Shown: positions 55,290-63,986 of the stretch, piece after piece
Numbering within the stretch: the stretch's first letter is position 1
Layout of the letters: each line of letters opens with the position of its first letter
Assembly: GCF_019720895.1 (NCBI RefSeq)
Contig: NZ_JAHKSH010000002.1
Coordinates: 62,001-126,000, forward strand
Origin: Microbacterium salitolerans
Lineage (GTDB): Bacteria; Actinomycetota; Actinomycetes; Actinomycetales; Microbacteriaceae
Reading direction: 5' to 3'
DNA: 64,000 nucleotides
Program-made: the position numbers and the translations under genes
The notes under the pieces: generated by a model
Databases searched by the model: none
The model's input: the letters and a program-made list of their open reading frames with translations, nothing else
Told to the model about the DNA's origin: nothing

Positions 55290-56582
55290 CTACTTTTCGG
55301 TCGAGGGCGTTGCCGACGAGACATCGCCCTGGGAGATCGCGGCGATCGCGCCCTTGTCGAGCGTGACGGTGAGGGCGGTGCCCTCGGGAGCGCTCGACGC
55401 ATGGCGGAGGATCGCACCGTCGGCCGTCTGCGTGATGGCATAGCCGCGCGCGAGGGTTGCGGCAGGTGAGAGCGCGCGCAGCGACGCGCGCAGCTCTCCG
55501 GCGCGGCGCTCTGCGCGATCGACGAGCCGAGTCGTGAGGTCGCGGCCGCGCGAGAGCGACAGGAAGACCTCTTGCTCGCGGTTGCGCAGCATCGCGTCGG
55601 GGTCGCGCAGAGCGGGACGGGAGCGCATCTGCTCGAGCTGCTGGATGCCGTGCTGGACCTGCTGCTGCAGCCGCATCGTGAGGCGCGAGCGAAGCTGATC
55701 GACCAGCGCGCGCTGCTCGCCGACATCGGGAACGACGCGCTTCGCCGCATCGGTCGGAGTCGATGCGCGCAGATCGGCGACGTCGTCGAGAAGGGGGCGG
55801 TCGTTCTCATGGCCGATCGCGCTGACGGTCGGCGTCTGCGCCGCCGCGACCGCGCGGACGAGGCGCTCGTCGCTGAAGCCGAGGAGCGTCTGCGGATCGC
55901 CACCGCCGCGCGCGATGATGATGACGTCGATCTCAGGATCGGCATCGAGCAGTTCGAGCGCCTGCAGGATCTCGGGGACGCTGCGTTCGCCCTGCACCGT
56001 CGCGTGGATCGTTCGGAACCGCACCTGCGGCCACCGCAGCTGCGCATTGCGCAGCACGTCTTTCTCGGCGTCGGATTCTGCGCCGGTGATGAGCCCGATC
56101 CGGTCGGGCAGGAACGGCAGCGTCTTCTTGCGCGAGGCGTCGAACAGCCCCTCGCCCTGCAGCTGGCGGCGCAGGCGCTCGAGGCGTTCGAGCTGCGCGC
56201 CCAGCCCGACGTGCTTCATCGTCGTGACCTGGAACGAGAAGGATCCGCGTTTGACGAAGTAGTCGGCCTTGAGGCACGCGACGACATGATCGCCGACCTG
56301 GAACTCGTCGGTCAGGCGCCGGAGCACGGACGACCAGATCTGCAGATTGACCTGCGCATCGGAGCGGAGATCCTTCAGGCCGCCGAACACGTTGGCGCCG
56401 CGGCGGTTCCACTGGGTGATCTCGCCCTCGACCCACACCGCGCCCCACGTGTCGATCGACGCCTTGATCGTCTGATTGAGGCGGGCGATCGACGTGGGCT
56501 GATCGGGTCCCGAGTCGCGAGGAGAGACGGCATCGCTCGGGGGCGCCTCGCCGGGGACCTGCTGCGGCTCGAAACTCGTCAC
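55290..56582 (-). CDS. xseA: Exodeoxyribonuclease VII large subunit
   Basis: Catalytic subunit of the single-strand DNA exonuclease. The 430-residue protein has an N-terminal OB fold (WVEGEITQWNRRGANVFGGLKD, about residues 49-70), the catalytic domain with LPFLPDRIGLITGAESDAEKDVL, IARGGGDPQTLLGFSDE, SAIGHENDRPLLDDVADLRASTPTDAA (about 253-279), coiled-coil arms and a C-terminal ARGYAI segment. TAACCT lies 6 bases before the GTG start: probable leaderless mRNA. Confidence 0.96.
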   Translation of the reverse strand: MTSFEPQQVPGEAPPSDAVSPRDSGPDQPTSIARLNQTIKASIDTWGAVWVEGEITQWNRRGANVFGGLKDLRSDAQVNLQIWSSVLRRLTDEFQVGDHVVACLKADYFVKRGSFSFQVTTMKHVGLGAQLERLERLRRQLQGEGLFDASRKKTLPFLPDRIGLITGAESDAEKDVLRNAQLRWPQVRFRTIHATVQGERSVPEILQALELLDADPEIDVIIIARGGGDPQTLLGFSDERLVRAVAAAQTPTVSAIGHENDRPLLDDVADLRASTPTDAAKRVVPDVGEQRALVDQLRSRLTMRLQQQVQHGIQQLEQMRSRPALRDPDAMLRNREQEVFLSLSRGRDLTTRLVDRAERRAGELRASLRALSPAATLARGYAITQTADGAILRHASSAPEGTALTVTLDKGAIAAISQGDVSSATPSTEK

Positions 56583-56588
56583 ACACTC

Positions 56589-56594
56589 AGGTTA
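56589..56594 (-). promoter_or_regulatory. -10 box of xseA
   Basis: TAACCT, GAGTGT, then the GTG at 56582. Confidence 0.45.
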
Positions 56595-56622
56595 TGCGGG
56601 AGGTCTGACAAGCGAAGCCACG

Positions 56623-56628
56623 TAGTCT
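56623..56628 (+). promoter_or_regulatory. -10 box of ispH
   Basis: TAGTCT, GGGGGC, then the ATG at 56635. The G run could alternatively serve as a very short Shine-Dalgarno. Confidence 0.5.
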
Positions 56629-56634
56629 GGGGGC

Positions 56635-57678
56635 ATGAGCGCAACCGCCGTCTCGCTGCCCATTCCCCGCCTCCCCGTCAGGCGCGAACGACTGCAGGAT
56701 CTGCCCGTCGCGGGCGACAAGAAGATCCTGCTCGCGGCGCCGCGCGGGTACTGCGCCGGCGTCGACCGCGCCGTCATCACGGTCGAGAAGGCCCTCGAGC
56801 GCTACGGCGCGCCCGTCTACGTGCGCAAGCAGATCGTGCACAACATCCACGTGGTGCGCGAGCTCGAGGCGAAGGGCGTCATCTTCGTCGAGGAGGTCGA
56901 CGAGGTCCCCGAGGGTGCGCATGTCGTGTTCAGCGCCCACGGCGTCTCGCCCCAGGTCGTCAGCGACGCGAGCGAGCGCGGCCTGCAGGCGATCGACGCG
57001 ACCTGTCCTCTCGTGACGAAGGTGCACCGCGAGGCCGTCCGCTTCGCCCGCGACGACTATCAGATCCTGCTCGTCGGACACGAGGGGCACGAGGAGGTCG
57101 AAGGCACCGCAGGCGAGGCACCCGAGCACGTGACGATCGTCAACAGCCCCGAAGAAGCCGACATGGTCGAGGTCGAGGACCCCTCGAAGCTCGTGTGGCT
57201 GTCGCAGACGACGCTCTCGGTCGACGAGACGATGGAGACAGTCGACCGCCTGCGCGCGCGCTTTCCCGAGCTGAACGATCCGCCGTCGGACGACATCTGC
57301 TACGCGACGCAGAACCGGCAGGTCGCGATCAAGAAGGTCGCGCGCGGCACCGATCTCGTGATCGTCGTCGGATCCGCGAACTCGTCGAATAGTGTGCGCC
57401 TCGTCGAGGTCGCTCTGCAGTACGGCGCGAAGGCCGCCTATCGGATCGACTACCCCGACGAGGTGCGCCAGGAGTGGCTCGAGGGCGTGCGCACGATCGG
57501 CATCACGAGCGGCGCGAGCGTTCCCGACGTCCTCGTCCACGAGCTCATGCGGGAGCTGGCGCAGGCCGGCTACTCAGATGTCGAGGAGGTGCGCACGGCG
57601 GAGGAGGACCTCATCTTCTCGCTGCCGAAGGAGCTCCGCGGCGACCGCCCGCGCGGGGGACGAGGGGAGCCGGCGTGA
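56635..57678 (+). CDS. ispH: 4-hydroxy-3-methylbut-2-enyl diphosphate reductase
   Basis: Last step of the MEP isoprenoid pathway, giving IPP and DMAPP; [4Fe-4S] enzyme. Cluster ligands are C40 (APRGYCAGV), C124 (DATCPLV) and C222 (DDICYAT); VFSAHGVSP and the conserved Glu/His residues (VGHEGHEE) are intact. Length 347. Start ATG 56635. It supplies precursors for the prenyl synthases at 2.4 kb and 49.9 kb. Confidence 0.97.
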   Translation: MSATAVSLPIPRLPVRRERLQDLPVAGDKKILLAAPRGYCAGVDRAVITVEKALERYGAPVYVRKQIVHNIHVVRELEAKGVIFVEEVDEVPEGAHVVFSAHGVSPQVVSDASERGLQAIDATCPLVTKVHREAVRFARDDYQILLVGHEGHEEVEGTAGEAPEHVTIVNSPEEADMVEVEDPSKLVWLSQTTLSVDETMETVDRLRARFPELNDPPSDDICYATQNRQVAIKKVARGTDLVIVVGSANSSNSVRLVEVALQYGAKAAYRIDYPDEVRQEWLEGVRTIGITSGASVPDVLVHELMRELAQAGYSDVEEVRTAEEDLIFSLPKELRGDRPRGGRGEPA

Positions 57679-58214
57679 CCGACGGATCCGCGCCCGACCG
57701 TCCCCGGCCGCAGTACGGGCAGTACGCAACTCCTGACGAGCAGCGTGCGCGTGGCGGGCAGACGGTCGAGCCGGTGGAGCCGATCGACCCCGCGCTCATC
57801 CCTCAGGACACACCGATCGAGGTGGCGCCGCCTCGTGCGTCCGGGCCTCGCCTGGCCGATCGCATCGTCACGATCGCGCTGCTCGCCTATGGGCTGTTCA
57901 ACACGCTCAGCGCGATCCCGATGTTCACGGACCCGACGGCGCTCCTCGACATCATGGGCGTCGACGCTGAGGTTGCCGACTACGCGGGGCAGCGCACGGC
58001 CGGTGTCGTGGCGATCGCCGTCATGATCCTCGGATGGCTGGCGACCACATGGCTGGTGTGGCGGCGCGGCTCCGCAGGGAAGTCGATGTGGTGGATCGCG
58101 CTCCTTGCAGGCATCGTGTTCAATACGATCGCCAGCCTCATGATCGCGATCCCGCTGGTGCAGGATCCGAACGTCTTCGAGGCGCTCATGCAGATGCAGG
58201 GCATCGCGCCGTAG
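57675..58214 (+). CDS. DUF6264-like membrane protein
   Basis: 179-residue protein with a disordered Pro/Gln-rich cytoplasmic N-terminus (about 60 residues) and four transmembrane helices (around residues 62-82, 94-102 with loop, 112-130 and 140-165). The motifs [25 protein letters not shown] and [18 protein letters not shown] are well conserved in Microbacteriaceae proteins as far as I recall; function unknown. GTG start overlaps the ispH stop by 4 bases. Confidence 0.8.
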   Translation: MTDGSAPDRPRPQYGQYATPDEQRARGGQTVEPVEPIDPALIPQDTPIEVAPPRASGPRLADRIVTIALLAYGLFNTLSAIPMFTDPTALLDIMGVDAEVADYAGQRTAGVVAIAVMILGWLATTWLVWRRGSAGKSMWWIALLAGIVFNTIASLMIAIPLVQDPNVFEALMQMQGIAP

Positions 58215-58254
58215 CGCCCGGAAACCCCACGCACGGCGACTGTCCACGGCGAGA

Positions 58255-58293
58255 ACGACGAACGCCCCGCGGGATCCGCGGGGCGTTCGTCGT
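58255..58293. terminator. Bidirectional terminator between DUF6264 gene and fbaA
   Basis: Perfect 18-bp stem (ACGACGAACGCCCCGCGG) around loop GAT between convergent genes. Confidence 0.9.
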
Positions 58294-58306
58294 GCGCAGG
58301 AGATGG

Positions 58307-59338
58307 TCAGGCGCTGATCGACTTGCCGTGGGAGCCGAGCTCCCGCGTCGCCTCGACGACGCGCGTCGCCATGTCGGACTCGGCGACCTTGCCCCAGGCG
58401 CGGGGGTCGTACTTCTTCTTGTTGCCGACCTCGCCGTCGACCTTGAGGACGCCGGCGTAGTTGTCGAACATGTATCCGGCGATCGAGCGCGTGAACGCGT
58501 ACTGAGTGTCGGTGTCGATGTTCATCTTGATGACGCCGTTCGCGACGGCCGTCGCGATCTCCTCGGACGTCGATCCCGATCCGCCGTGGAAGACGAGGTC
58601 GAGCGGCTTCTCGCCGGTGCCGAACTTCTCGGCGATTCCCTGCTGGATCTCGCCCAGCAGTTCGGGGCGCAGCTTGACGCCGCCCGGCTTGTAGACGCCG
58701 TGGACGTTGCCGAACGTGAGGGCCGAGATGTACTTGCCCTTCTCGCCGAGGCCGAGCGCCTCGACAGCCTTCGTCACGTCGCCGACGGTGGTGTAGAGCG
58801 CCTCGTTCGAGCCCTCGTGGGTGACGCCGTCCTCTTCGCCGCCGACGACGCCGACCTCGATCTCGAGGATCGACCCGATCGCGTGGGTGCGCGGGAGCAG
58901 CTCCTTCGCGATCTCGATGTTCTCGTCGAGAGGGACCGCGGATCCGTCCCACATGTGCGAGTTGAAGATCGGCTCGCCGCCGGCCTTCACCTGCTCCTCG
59001 CTGGCGTCGAGGAGGGGAAGGAGGAAGCCGTCGAGCGCATCCTTCGGGCAGTGGTCGGTGTGAACGGCCACGGTGATGGGGTAGCTCTTGGCGACCTGGC
59101 GCACGTACTGCGCCATCGCGATGGCACCCGTCGCGCGGGCCTTCACCGTGTGGCCGGCGAAGTAGTCGGCGCCGCCTGTCGTGACCTGGATGATGCCGTC
59201 GGAGCCGGCTTCCGTCAGGCCCTGGAGGACAGCGTTGATGGTCTGAGAGCTCGACACATTGATCGCGGGGAAGGCGAATCCGCCTTCTTTGGCGCGGGTG
59301 AGCATCTCGGCGTACTGATCCGGGGTTGCGACCGGCAT
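58307..59338 (-). CDS. fbaA: Class II fructose-bisphosphate aldolase
   Basis: Zinc aldolase that splits fructose 1,6-bisphosphate into DHAP and glyceraldehyde 3-phosphate. The 343-residue protein has FAFPAINVSSSQTINAVL (about residues 20-37), VAVHTDHCPKD with zinc His and catalytic Asp (about 94-104), NSHMWDGSAVPL, EIEVGVVGGEEDGV (zinc Glu) and VFHGGSGSTSEEI (about 249-261). Divergent from glpX, so glycolytic and gluconeogenic steps on the same metabolite sit side by side. Confidence 0.96.
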   Translation of the reverse strand: MPVATPDQYAEMLTRAKEGGFAFPAINVSSSQTINAVLQGLTEAGSDGIIQVTTGGADYFAGHTVKARATGAIAMAQYVRQVAKSYPITVAVHTDHCPKDALDGFLLPLLDASEEQVKAGGEPIFNSHMWDGSAVPLDENIEIAKELLPRTHAIGSILEIEVGVVGGEEDGVTHEGSNEALYTTVGDVTKAVEALGLGEKGKYISALTFGNVHGVYKPGGVKLRPELLGEIQQGIAEKFGTGEKPLDLVFHGGSGSTSEEIATAVANGVIKMNIDTDTQYAFTRSIAGYMFDNYAGVLKVDGEVGNKKKYDPRAWGKVAESDMATRVVEATRELGSHGKSISA

Positions 59339-59496
59339 GACACGGCTCCTTCGAGTCGAGGGATGAGAGCACTTTCAGCCTAGGGCGTGTGCGACGGACG
59401 CGGTACATGCGACGCGGTTGCCGCGGATCCGAAAGAACCGCGTTTCCTTCGGTGAATACGGACCCCAACGCGCCGGTATCTGAGTGGGCGCGGGGA

Positions 59497-59502
59497 TACC
59501 CT
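59497..59502 (+). promoter_or_regulatory. -10 box of glpX
   Basis: TACCCT followed by 7 bases and the ATG at 59510. Confidence 0.45.
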
Positions 59503-59509
59503 CGACAGC

Positions 59510-60511
59510 ATGAGCGCCGACCACGAGATCCATTCCACGACCGACCTCATCCCGCTGCAGCCCGATCGCAACATCGCGCTCGAGCTCGTGCGCGCGACCG
59601 AGGCGGCGGCCATTCGCTCCGTGCCCTTCATCGGGCGCGGGCAGAAAGAGCTGGCGGACGGTGCGGCCGTCGACGGGATGCGCGCGTTTCTCACGACCGT
59701 CGACTTCGACGGCGTCGTGGTGATCGGCGAGGGCGAGAAGGACAACGCGCCGATGCTGTTCAACGGCGAGCACGTCGGGACAGGGAAGGGGCGCGCGTAC
59801 GACATCGCCGTCGACCCGATCGACGGCACGACTCTCACGGCGGAAGGGCGCAACAACGCGCTGTCGGTGATCGCGATGTCCGACCGCGGAACGATGCTTG
59901 ACGCGTCGAGCGTCTTCTACATGGAGAAGATCGTCACGGGCCCGGCCGGGGTCGGCGTCGTCGACATTCGCAAGCCGATCGGCGAGAACATCCGCGCTCT
60001 CGCGACGGCGCTGGACAAGCCCGTCGAAGAGATGGTCGTGTCGATCCTGAACCGTCCGCGTCACGAGAAGCTGATCGCCGAGATCCGTGAAACCGGCGCG
60101 GGCACGCGCCTCATGAGCGACGGCGACGTCGCCGGCGGCATCAATGCGGCGCGCCATGACGCGCGCACCGACATGTGCGTCGGCGTCGGCGGCAGCCCGG
60201 AGGGCATCGTCACGGCATGCGCGATCAAGGCCCTCGGTGGCCATATCCAGGGGCGGATGTGGCCGCGTGACGACGAGGAGCGCCAGCGCGGAATCGACGC
60301 GGGTCTCCCGATGGACCAGGTGCTCGAGGCCGAAGACATGGTCAGGGGCAGCAACACGATCTTCGTGGCGACCGGTGTGACGGACGGAGCTCTCGTCGCC
60401 GGCGTCAAGCGCAAGGAGGGGTATCTCTACACCGAGAGCGTCGTGCTTCGCGGCCACTCGGGCACGCTGCGCCGGATCTCGAGCGACCACCTCGAGTCGA
60501 AGTGGCTGTGA
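59510..60511 (+). CDS. glpX: Class II fructose-1,6-bisphosphatase
   Basis: Gluconeogenic phosphatase producing fructose 6-phosphate. The 333-residue protein has VIGEGEKDNAPML (metal Glu, about residues 74-86), DIAVDPIDGTTL (about 101-112, Li-sensitive phosphatase motif) and MCVGVGGSPEGIVTACAIKALGG. Leaderless start likely. It faces fbaA on the other strand. Confidence 0.96.
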   Translation: MSADHEIHSTTDLIPLQPDRNIALELVRATEAAAIRSVPFIGRGQKELADGAAVDGMRAFLTTVDFDGVVVIGEGEKDNAPMLFNGEHVGTGKGRAYDIAVDPIDGTTLTAEGRNNALSVIAMSDRGTMLDASSVFYMEKIVTGPAGVGVVDIRKPIGENIRALATALDKPVEEMVVSILNRPRHEKLIAEIRETGAGTRLMSDGDVAGGINAARHDARTDMCVGVGGSPEGIVTACAIKALGGHIQGRMWPRDDEERQRGIDAGLPMDQVLEAEDMVRGSNTIFVATGVTDGALVAGVKRKEGYLYTESVVLRGHSGTLRRISSDHLESKWL

Positions 60512-60539
60512 GCATCACGCGCTGAGTCTCCGTTGCGTC

Positions 60540-60573
60540 ACGACCCCGTCTCGATTGCTCGAGGCGGGGTCGT
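60540..60573 (+). terminator. Terminator after glpX
   Basis: ACGACCCCG-T-CTCGA, loop TTGC, TCGAG-G-CGGGGTCGT: 15-bp stem with one T-G wobble pair. Confidence 0.8.
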
Positions 60574-60593
60574 CGCGTGAGAGGATGAGGTCC

Positions 60594-60794
60594 ATGTCCG
60601 AGACCACGCAGAAGACTCCGAGCGCGGGTGCCCGCGCCGTCGTCGCCGACGCACAGGATCCAGCACGTCGCCCCGACGTGCTCTTCCGTGTGCGGCGCCC
60701 GGCGGGCACTGAGCCGAGCATCTGGTGGTCCATCGGCGGCTTCTTCGCTGTGTCGGGGATCGTGCTCGCCGCGCTCAATCTGCTGCCCGGCTGA
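60594..60794 (+). CDS. Small membrane protein, unknown function
   Basis: 66 residues: polar N-terminus with DAQDPARRPDVLFRVRRPAGTEPSIWWSIGG and one C-terminal transmembrane helix (about residues 42-63) ending in LLPG. GAGGAT lies 7 bases before the ATG. The last 20 bases overlap the 3' end of rmuC on the opposite strand. I recognise no family; coding is supported by its promoter-like position after a terminator and sensible protein layout. Confidence 0.6.
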   Translation: MSETTQKTPSAGARAVVADAQDPARRPDVLFRVRRPAGTEPSIWWSIGGFFAVSGIVLAALNLLPG

Positions 60795-61998
60795 TCTCGT
60801 CCTCTGAGGGCAGCAGCTCGGGCGCTGTCACTCGGCGCACGGGCGCATCGATCGTCGCCGGGGCGGCGGTCTGCTCGAGCTTCGAGGCGTCGATTCCCGG
60901 GAACTTCCGCGCGGTGACGAGCACACGCGACTCGAGGGACCCGACGAAGCCGTTGTAGGCGTCGACCGTGCGTTCGATCGCACGGCGCATGCCGTTGGCG
61001 TGGGTCGCGAGCGATCCGAGCCGGTCGTAGAGCTGGTTGCCGAGGTGGAACAGAGTCTTCGCCTCGTCGGAGACCTCCTGCTGCGTCCACGAGTAGGCGA
61101 CGGTCTTGAGCACCGCCCAGAGGTTCACGGGGGACGCCAGTGCGACGCGTCGACTGAATGCGTGTTCGAGGAGGGCCGGATCCTCGGCGAGTGCCGAGGA
61201 CAGGACCGACTCGCTGGGAATGAAGCAGACGACGAACTCGGGGCTGGAGTCGAGCCCCGTCCAGTAGGCCTTCTTCGCGAGGGCGTCGACGTGAGCTCTC
61301 ACCGCCTTGACGTGCTTCTTGAGCAGCTCGGCTCGTCGCGTGGCGTCGTCGCCCGTCGCAGTCTCAGGGATCGCCATGGCATCGAGGAACGCGTCGAGCG
61401 GTGCCTTCGCATCGACGGCGATCGACGTGCCGCCGGGCAGATGCACGAGCATGTCGGGGCGCCCTGAGCCGGCGTCGGAGGTGATGGCTGTCTGCTCGTC
61501 GAAATCGACACGCGCGACGAGACCAGCCGACTCCACGATGCGGCGCAGCTGCGTCTCGCCCCACACGCCCCGGGCCTGGTTCGAGCGCAGGGCGCCCGCG
61601 AGCGATTCGGTCGTCGCGCGCAGCTGCTCATCGATCTCGCGTGCGCCGCGCAGCTGTTCGGCGACCTGGCCGAACTGCTCCTGGCGCTCGCGCTGCATCG
61701 CGTCGACGCGCTGCTGCATGCGATGGAGGCTCTCGCGCACGGGGGAGAGGGCCGTGATGACGGCGTTCTCTCGCTGTGCCCGCTGCGTCGCCTCGGCGCG
61801 TTCGGCGCGCTCGCGTTCGGCGGTCTGCTGGGCGATCTCCTGCTGGCGTGAGAGAGCCTCACGGAGGCTCTGCGCCTCGGCCTTCGCCCCGGCCAATTCG
61901 GCCTGCACCCCGGTCGTGCGCGCGAGGTGCGCAGTCCAGCCGACGAAGCCCCCGATCAGGAAGGCGAGGAGGGCTGCGAGGATCCACGTGATGTCCAT
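60775..61998 (-). CDS. rmuC: DNA recombination protein RmuC
   Basis: Membrane-anchored protein of 407 residues related to restriction-endonuclease-fold nucleases; reported to limit recombination at inverted repeats. An N-terminal transmembrane helix (about residues 3-22), a long coiled coil (about 35-125), then the RmuC core with RGVWGETQLRRIVESAGL (about 143-160), PDMLVHLPGGTSIAVDAKAPLDAF (the PD-(D/E)xK-like segment) and YVVCFIPSE-type FVVCFIPSESVLSSAL. ATG 61998 gives the membrane anchor; a longer in-frame reading upstream is antisense to ychF. Confidence 0.93.
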   Translation of the reverse strand: MDITWILAALLAFLIGGFVGWTAHLARTTGVQAELAGAKAEAQSLREALSRQQEIAQQTAERERAERAEATQRAQRENAVITALSPVRESLHRMQQRVDAMQRERQEQFGQVAEQLRGAREIDEQLRATTESLAGALRSNQARGVWGETQLRRIVESAGLVARVDFDEQTAITSDAGSGRPDMLVHLPGGTSIAVDAKAPLDAFLDAMAIPETATGDDATRRAELLKKHVKAVRAHVDALAKKAYWTGLDSSPEFVVCFIPSESVLSSALAEDPALLEHAFSRRVALASPVNLWAVLKTVAYSWTQQEVSDEAKTLFHLGNQLYDRLGSLATHANGMRRAIERTVDAYNGFVGSLESRVLVTARKFPGIDASKLEQTAAPATIDAPVRRVTAPELLPSEDEISRAAD

Positions 61999-62020
61999 GG
62001 AGCCCACTCTCTCCGGAACC

Positions 62021-62040
62021 CCTGACATTCGAAGGTCAGG
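62021..62040. promoter_or_regulatory. 20-bp near-perfect palindrome between rmuC and ychF
   Basis: CCTGACATTCGAAGGTCAGG: arms match except the A/G pair at positions 7 and 14, centred on TTCGAA. It lies 20 bp before the ychF -10 box and 23 bp before the rmuC start. Confidence 0.5.
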
Positions 62041-62059
62041 GAGGCGGATCCGGCCCGCG

Positions 62060-62065
62060 TAGACT
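62060..62065 (+). promoter_or_regulatory. -10 box of ychF
   Basis: TAGACT followed by 8 bases and the GTG at 62074; no Shine-Dalgarno. Confidence 0.55.
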
Positions 62066-62073
62066 GTTTTCCT

Positions 62074-63147
62074 GTGGCTCTGACTATCGGCATCGTGGGA
62101 CTGCCCAATGTGGGCAAGTCGACCCTCTTCAACGCTCTGACCAAGAACACCGTGCTCGCGGCGAACTATCCGTTCGCGACGATCGAGCCCAATGTCGGCG
62201 TCGTCGAGCTGCCGGATCCGCGCCTCGATCGGCTCGCCGAGATCTTCGACTCTCAGAAGATCCTCCCTGCTCCGGTGTCGTTCGTCGACATCGCCGGCAT
62301 CGTCCGCGGCGCGAGCGAGGGCGAGGGCCTCGGCAACCAGTTCCTCGCCAACATCCGCGAGGCTGACGCCATCGCGCAGGTCGTGCGCGGATTCACGGAC
62401 GGCGATGTCACACACGTCGACGGCAAGGTCGACCCGGCGGGCGACATGGACACGATCAACACCGAGCTGATGATCGCCGACATGCAGACGCTCGAGAAGG
62501 CCGTTCCGCGCCTCGAGAAGGAAGTCAAGGGCAAGAAGGTCGACCCGGCCGTCCTCGACGCCGCACGGGATGCGCTCGCTGTCCTCGAGTCGGGCAAGAC
62601 GCTCTTCCAGGCCGGCTTCGACACGACGCCCGTCAAGGAGCTCGGCCTTCTCACGGCGAAGCCGACGCTTTTCGTCTTCAACGTCGATGAGGGAGTCCTC
62701 GCGGACGGGGCGCGCATGGCCGAGCTCGCGGATCTCGTCGCACCGGCGAAGGCCGTCTTCCTCGACGCGAAGGTCGAGTCCGAGCTCATCGGCCTCGAGC
62801 ACGACGAGGCTCTCGAGCTGCTTCAGTCGCTGGGCCAGGAGGAATCCGGCCTCGACCAGCTCGCGCGCATCGGATTCGAGACGCTCGGCCTGCAGACGTA
62901 TCTGACGGCAGGACCGAAGGAAGCACGCGCCTGGACGATCCGCACCGGCTGGACGGCACCGCAGGCGGCCGGCGTCATCCACACCGACTTCGAGCGCGGC
63001 TTCATCAAGGCCGAGATCGTCTCGTTCGACGACCTCGACCAGTACGGATCCATGAGCGACGCGAAGGCGGCGGGCAAGGTCCGCATGGAGGGCAAGGATT
63101 ACGTCATGGCGGACGGCGACGTGGTGGAGTTCCGCTTCAACGTCTGA
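62074..63147 (+). CDS. ychF: Redox-regulated P-loop ATPase YchF (Obg family, OLA1-like)
   Basis: Ribosome-associated P-loop NTPase that prefers ATP. The 357-residue protein has GIVGLPNVGKSTLFNALTKN (about residues 6-25), the switch segment YPFATIEPNVG, DIAGIVRGASEGEGLGNQFL (about 71-90), a helical insertion, and the C-terminal TGS domain (FLTAGP-like YLTAGPKEARAWTIRTGWTAPQAAGVIHTDFERGFIKAEIV and AGKVRMEGKDYVMADGDVVEFRFNV). All parts are intact. Confidence 0.97.
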   Translation: MALTIGIVGLPNVGKSTLFNALTKNTVLAANYPFATIEPNVGVVELPDPRLDRLAEIFDSQKILPAPVSFVDIAGIVRGASEGEGLGNQFLANIREADAIAQVVRGFTDGDVTHVDGKVDPAGDMDTINTELMIADMQTLEKAVPRLEKEVKGKKVDPAVLDAARDALAVLESGKTLFQAGFDTTPVKELGLLTAKPTLFVFNVDEGVLADGARMAELADLVAPAKAVFLDAKVESELIGLEHDEALELLQSLGQEESGLDQLARIGFETLGLQTYLTAGPKEARAWTIRTGWTAPQAAGVIHTDFERGFIKAEIVSFDDLDQYGSMSDAKAAGKVRMEGKDYVMADGDVVEFRFNV

Positions 63148-63179
63148 CGCCTGCAGGCCAGGGCAAGCATCCCACCCGA

Positions 63180-63986
63180 CTGGCCCGGAGTGCCCCGAGA
63201 GTGCCGGATTCGGGAAAAGAGCTGGCGCAACGCGTCAGGGTCGCCGGGGTCGACCACCTGCTGGATCGCGTTAGTGGCGTCGTGGCCCGTGAAAATTCCC
63301 GAGAGCTTGCCGTTCCGCATTGGCCGCACGGTCTCGATGTCGCCCGCGTCGACCGCTGCGTCCGCCGCCGTGATGGCCTCCTGGTAACGGGTCTGCTGGC
63401 ACCCGGCCTCCGCGTCCATCGGGCTGTAGTACGCCACCCAGGGCGTGTCGGGGGTGGGGTTGAGCCAGAGCACGGGCCCGAGGAGATGTCGCGCACGTGA
63501 CTCAGTGAGCCGAGGTTCGGGTACGCGCAGAGCCGTTCACGGGTGACGGCTTTGATGTCGCCGGGCGCAACGGTGTACGCCACAGGGATGCCGTCCTCGT
63601 CGAATGTCGCCTCGCCCTGCGCGACCTCTTGTGCGCCCAGGTGCTTCAGGGGCTGCGTACGCTCCCGGTGCCAATCGTCGGTGTGGCTGACGACCTCAGA
63701 CATGCGGGAGCAGGTTTTCGGCTCGGCCGATTCCGGCGTCGAACTGGCCTCGGCAACCGGCGCGGCGATATCCGCAGCAGCGGATGCCCTGGGGCGGCTG
63801 AGCACCCTCGACGGCTGTAGTGGCGGTGCACCCGGCCAGCGCCATTGTGACGAGCGCCAGGGCAGCGAGAGCCGCGCTGAGCGCGGCAGTGTGGGACGTG
63901 CGTGCGGCTCCGCCGACGGCGTGGCTGATTGTCAGAGTAGCGACGATGCGAACCGGGAGCTCCTCGCTCTCAGTCGGCAAGGTCAT
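63180..63986 (-). pseudogene. Frameshifted lipoprotein gene relic
   Basis: Three reading frames each carry one part of what looks like a single protein. From about 63986 to 63805: a hydrophobic signal with lipobox LAGC. From about 63805 to 63480: TCSRMSEVV, DEDGIPVAYTVAPGDIKAVTRERLC, faintly LysM-like. From about 63475 to 63200: LWLNPTPDTPWVAYYSP, GKLSGIFTGHDATNAIQQVV. Joining them requires shifts near 63800 and 63475. The end near 63180 is not clear and may be truncated. Function unknown; sequencing error is the alternative explanation for the shifts. Confidence 0.6.

Noticed and set aside
62021-62040. LexA (SOS) box before rmuC/ychF
   Set aside because: The half-sites do not fit the actinobacterial consensus TCGAAC-N4-GTTCGA.
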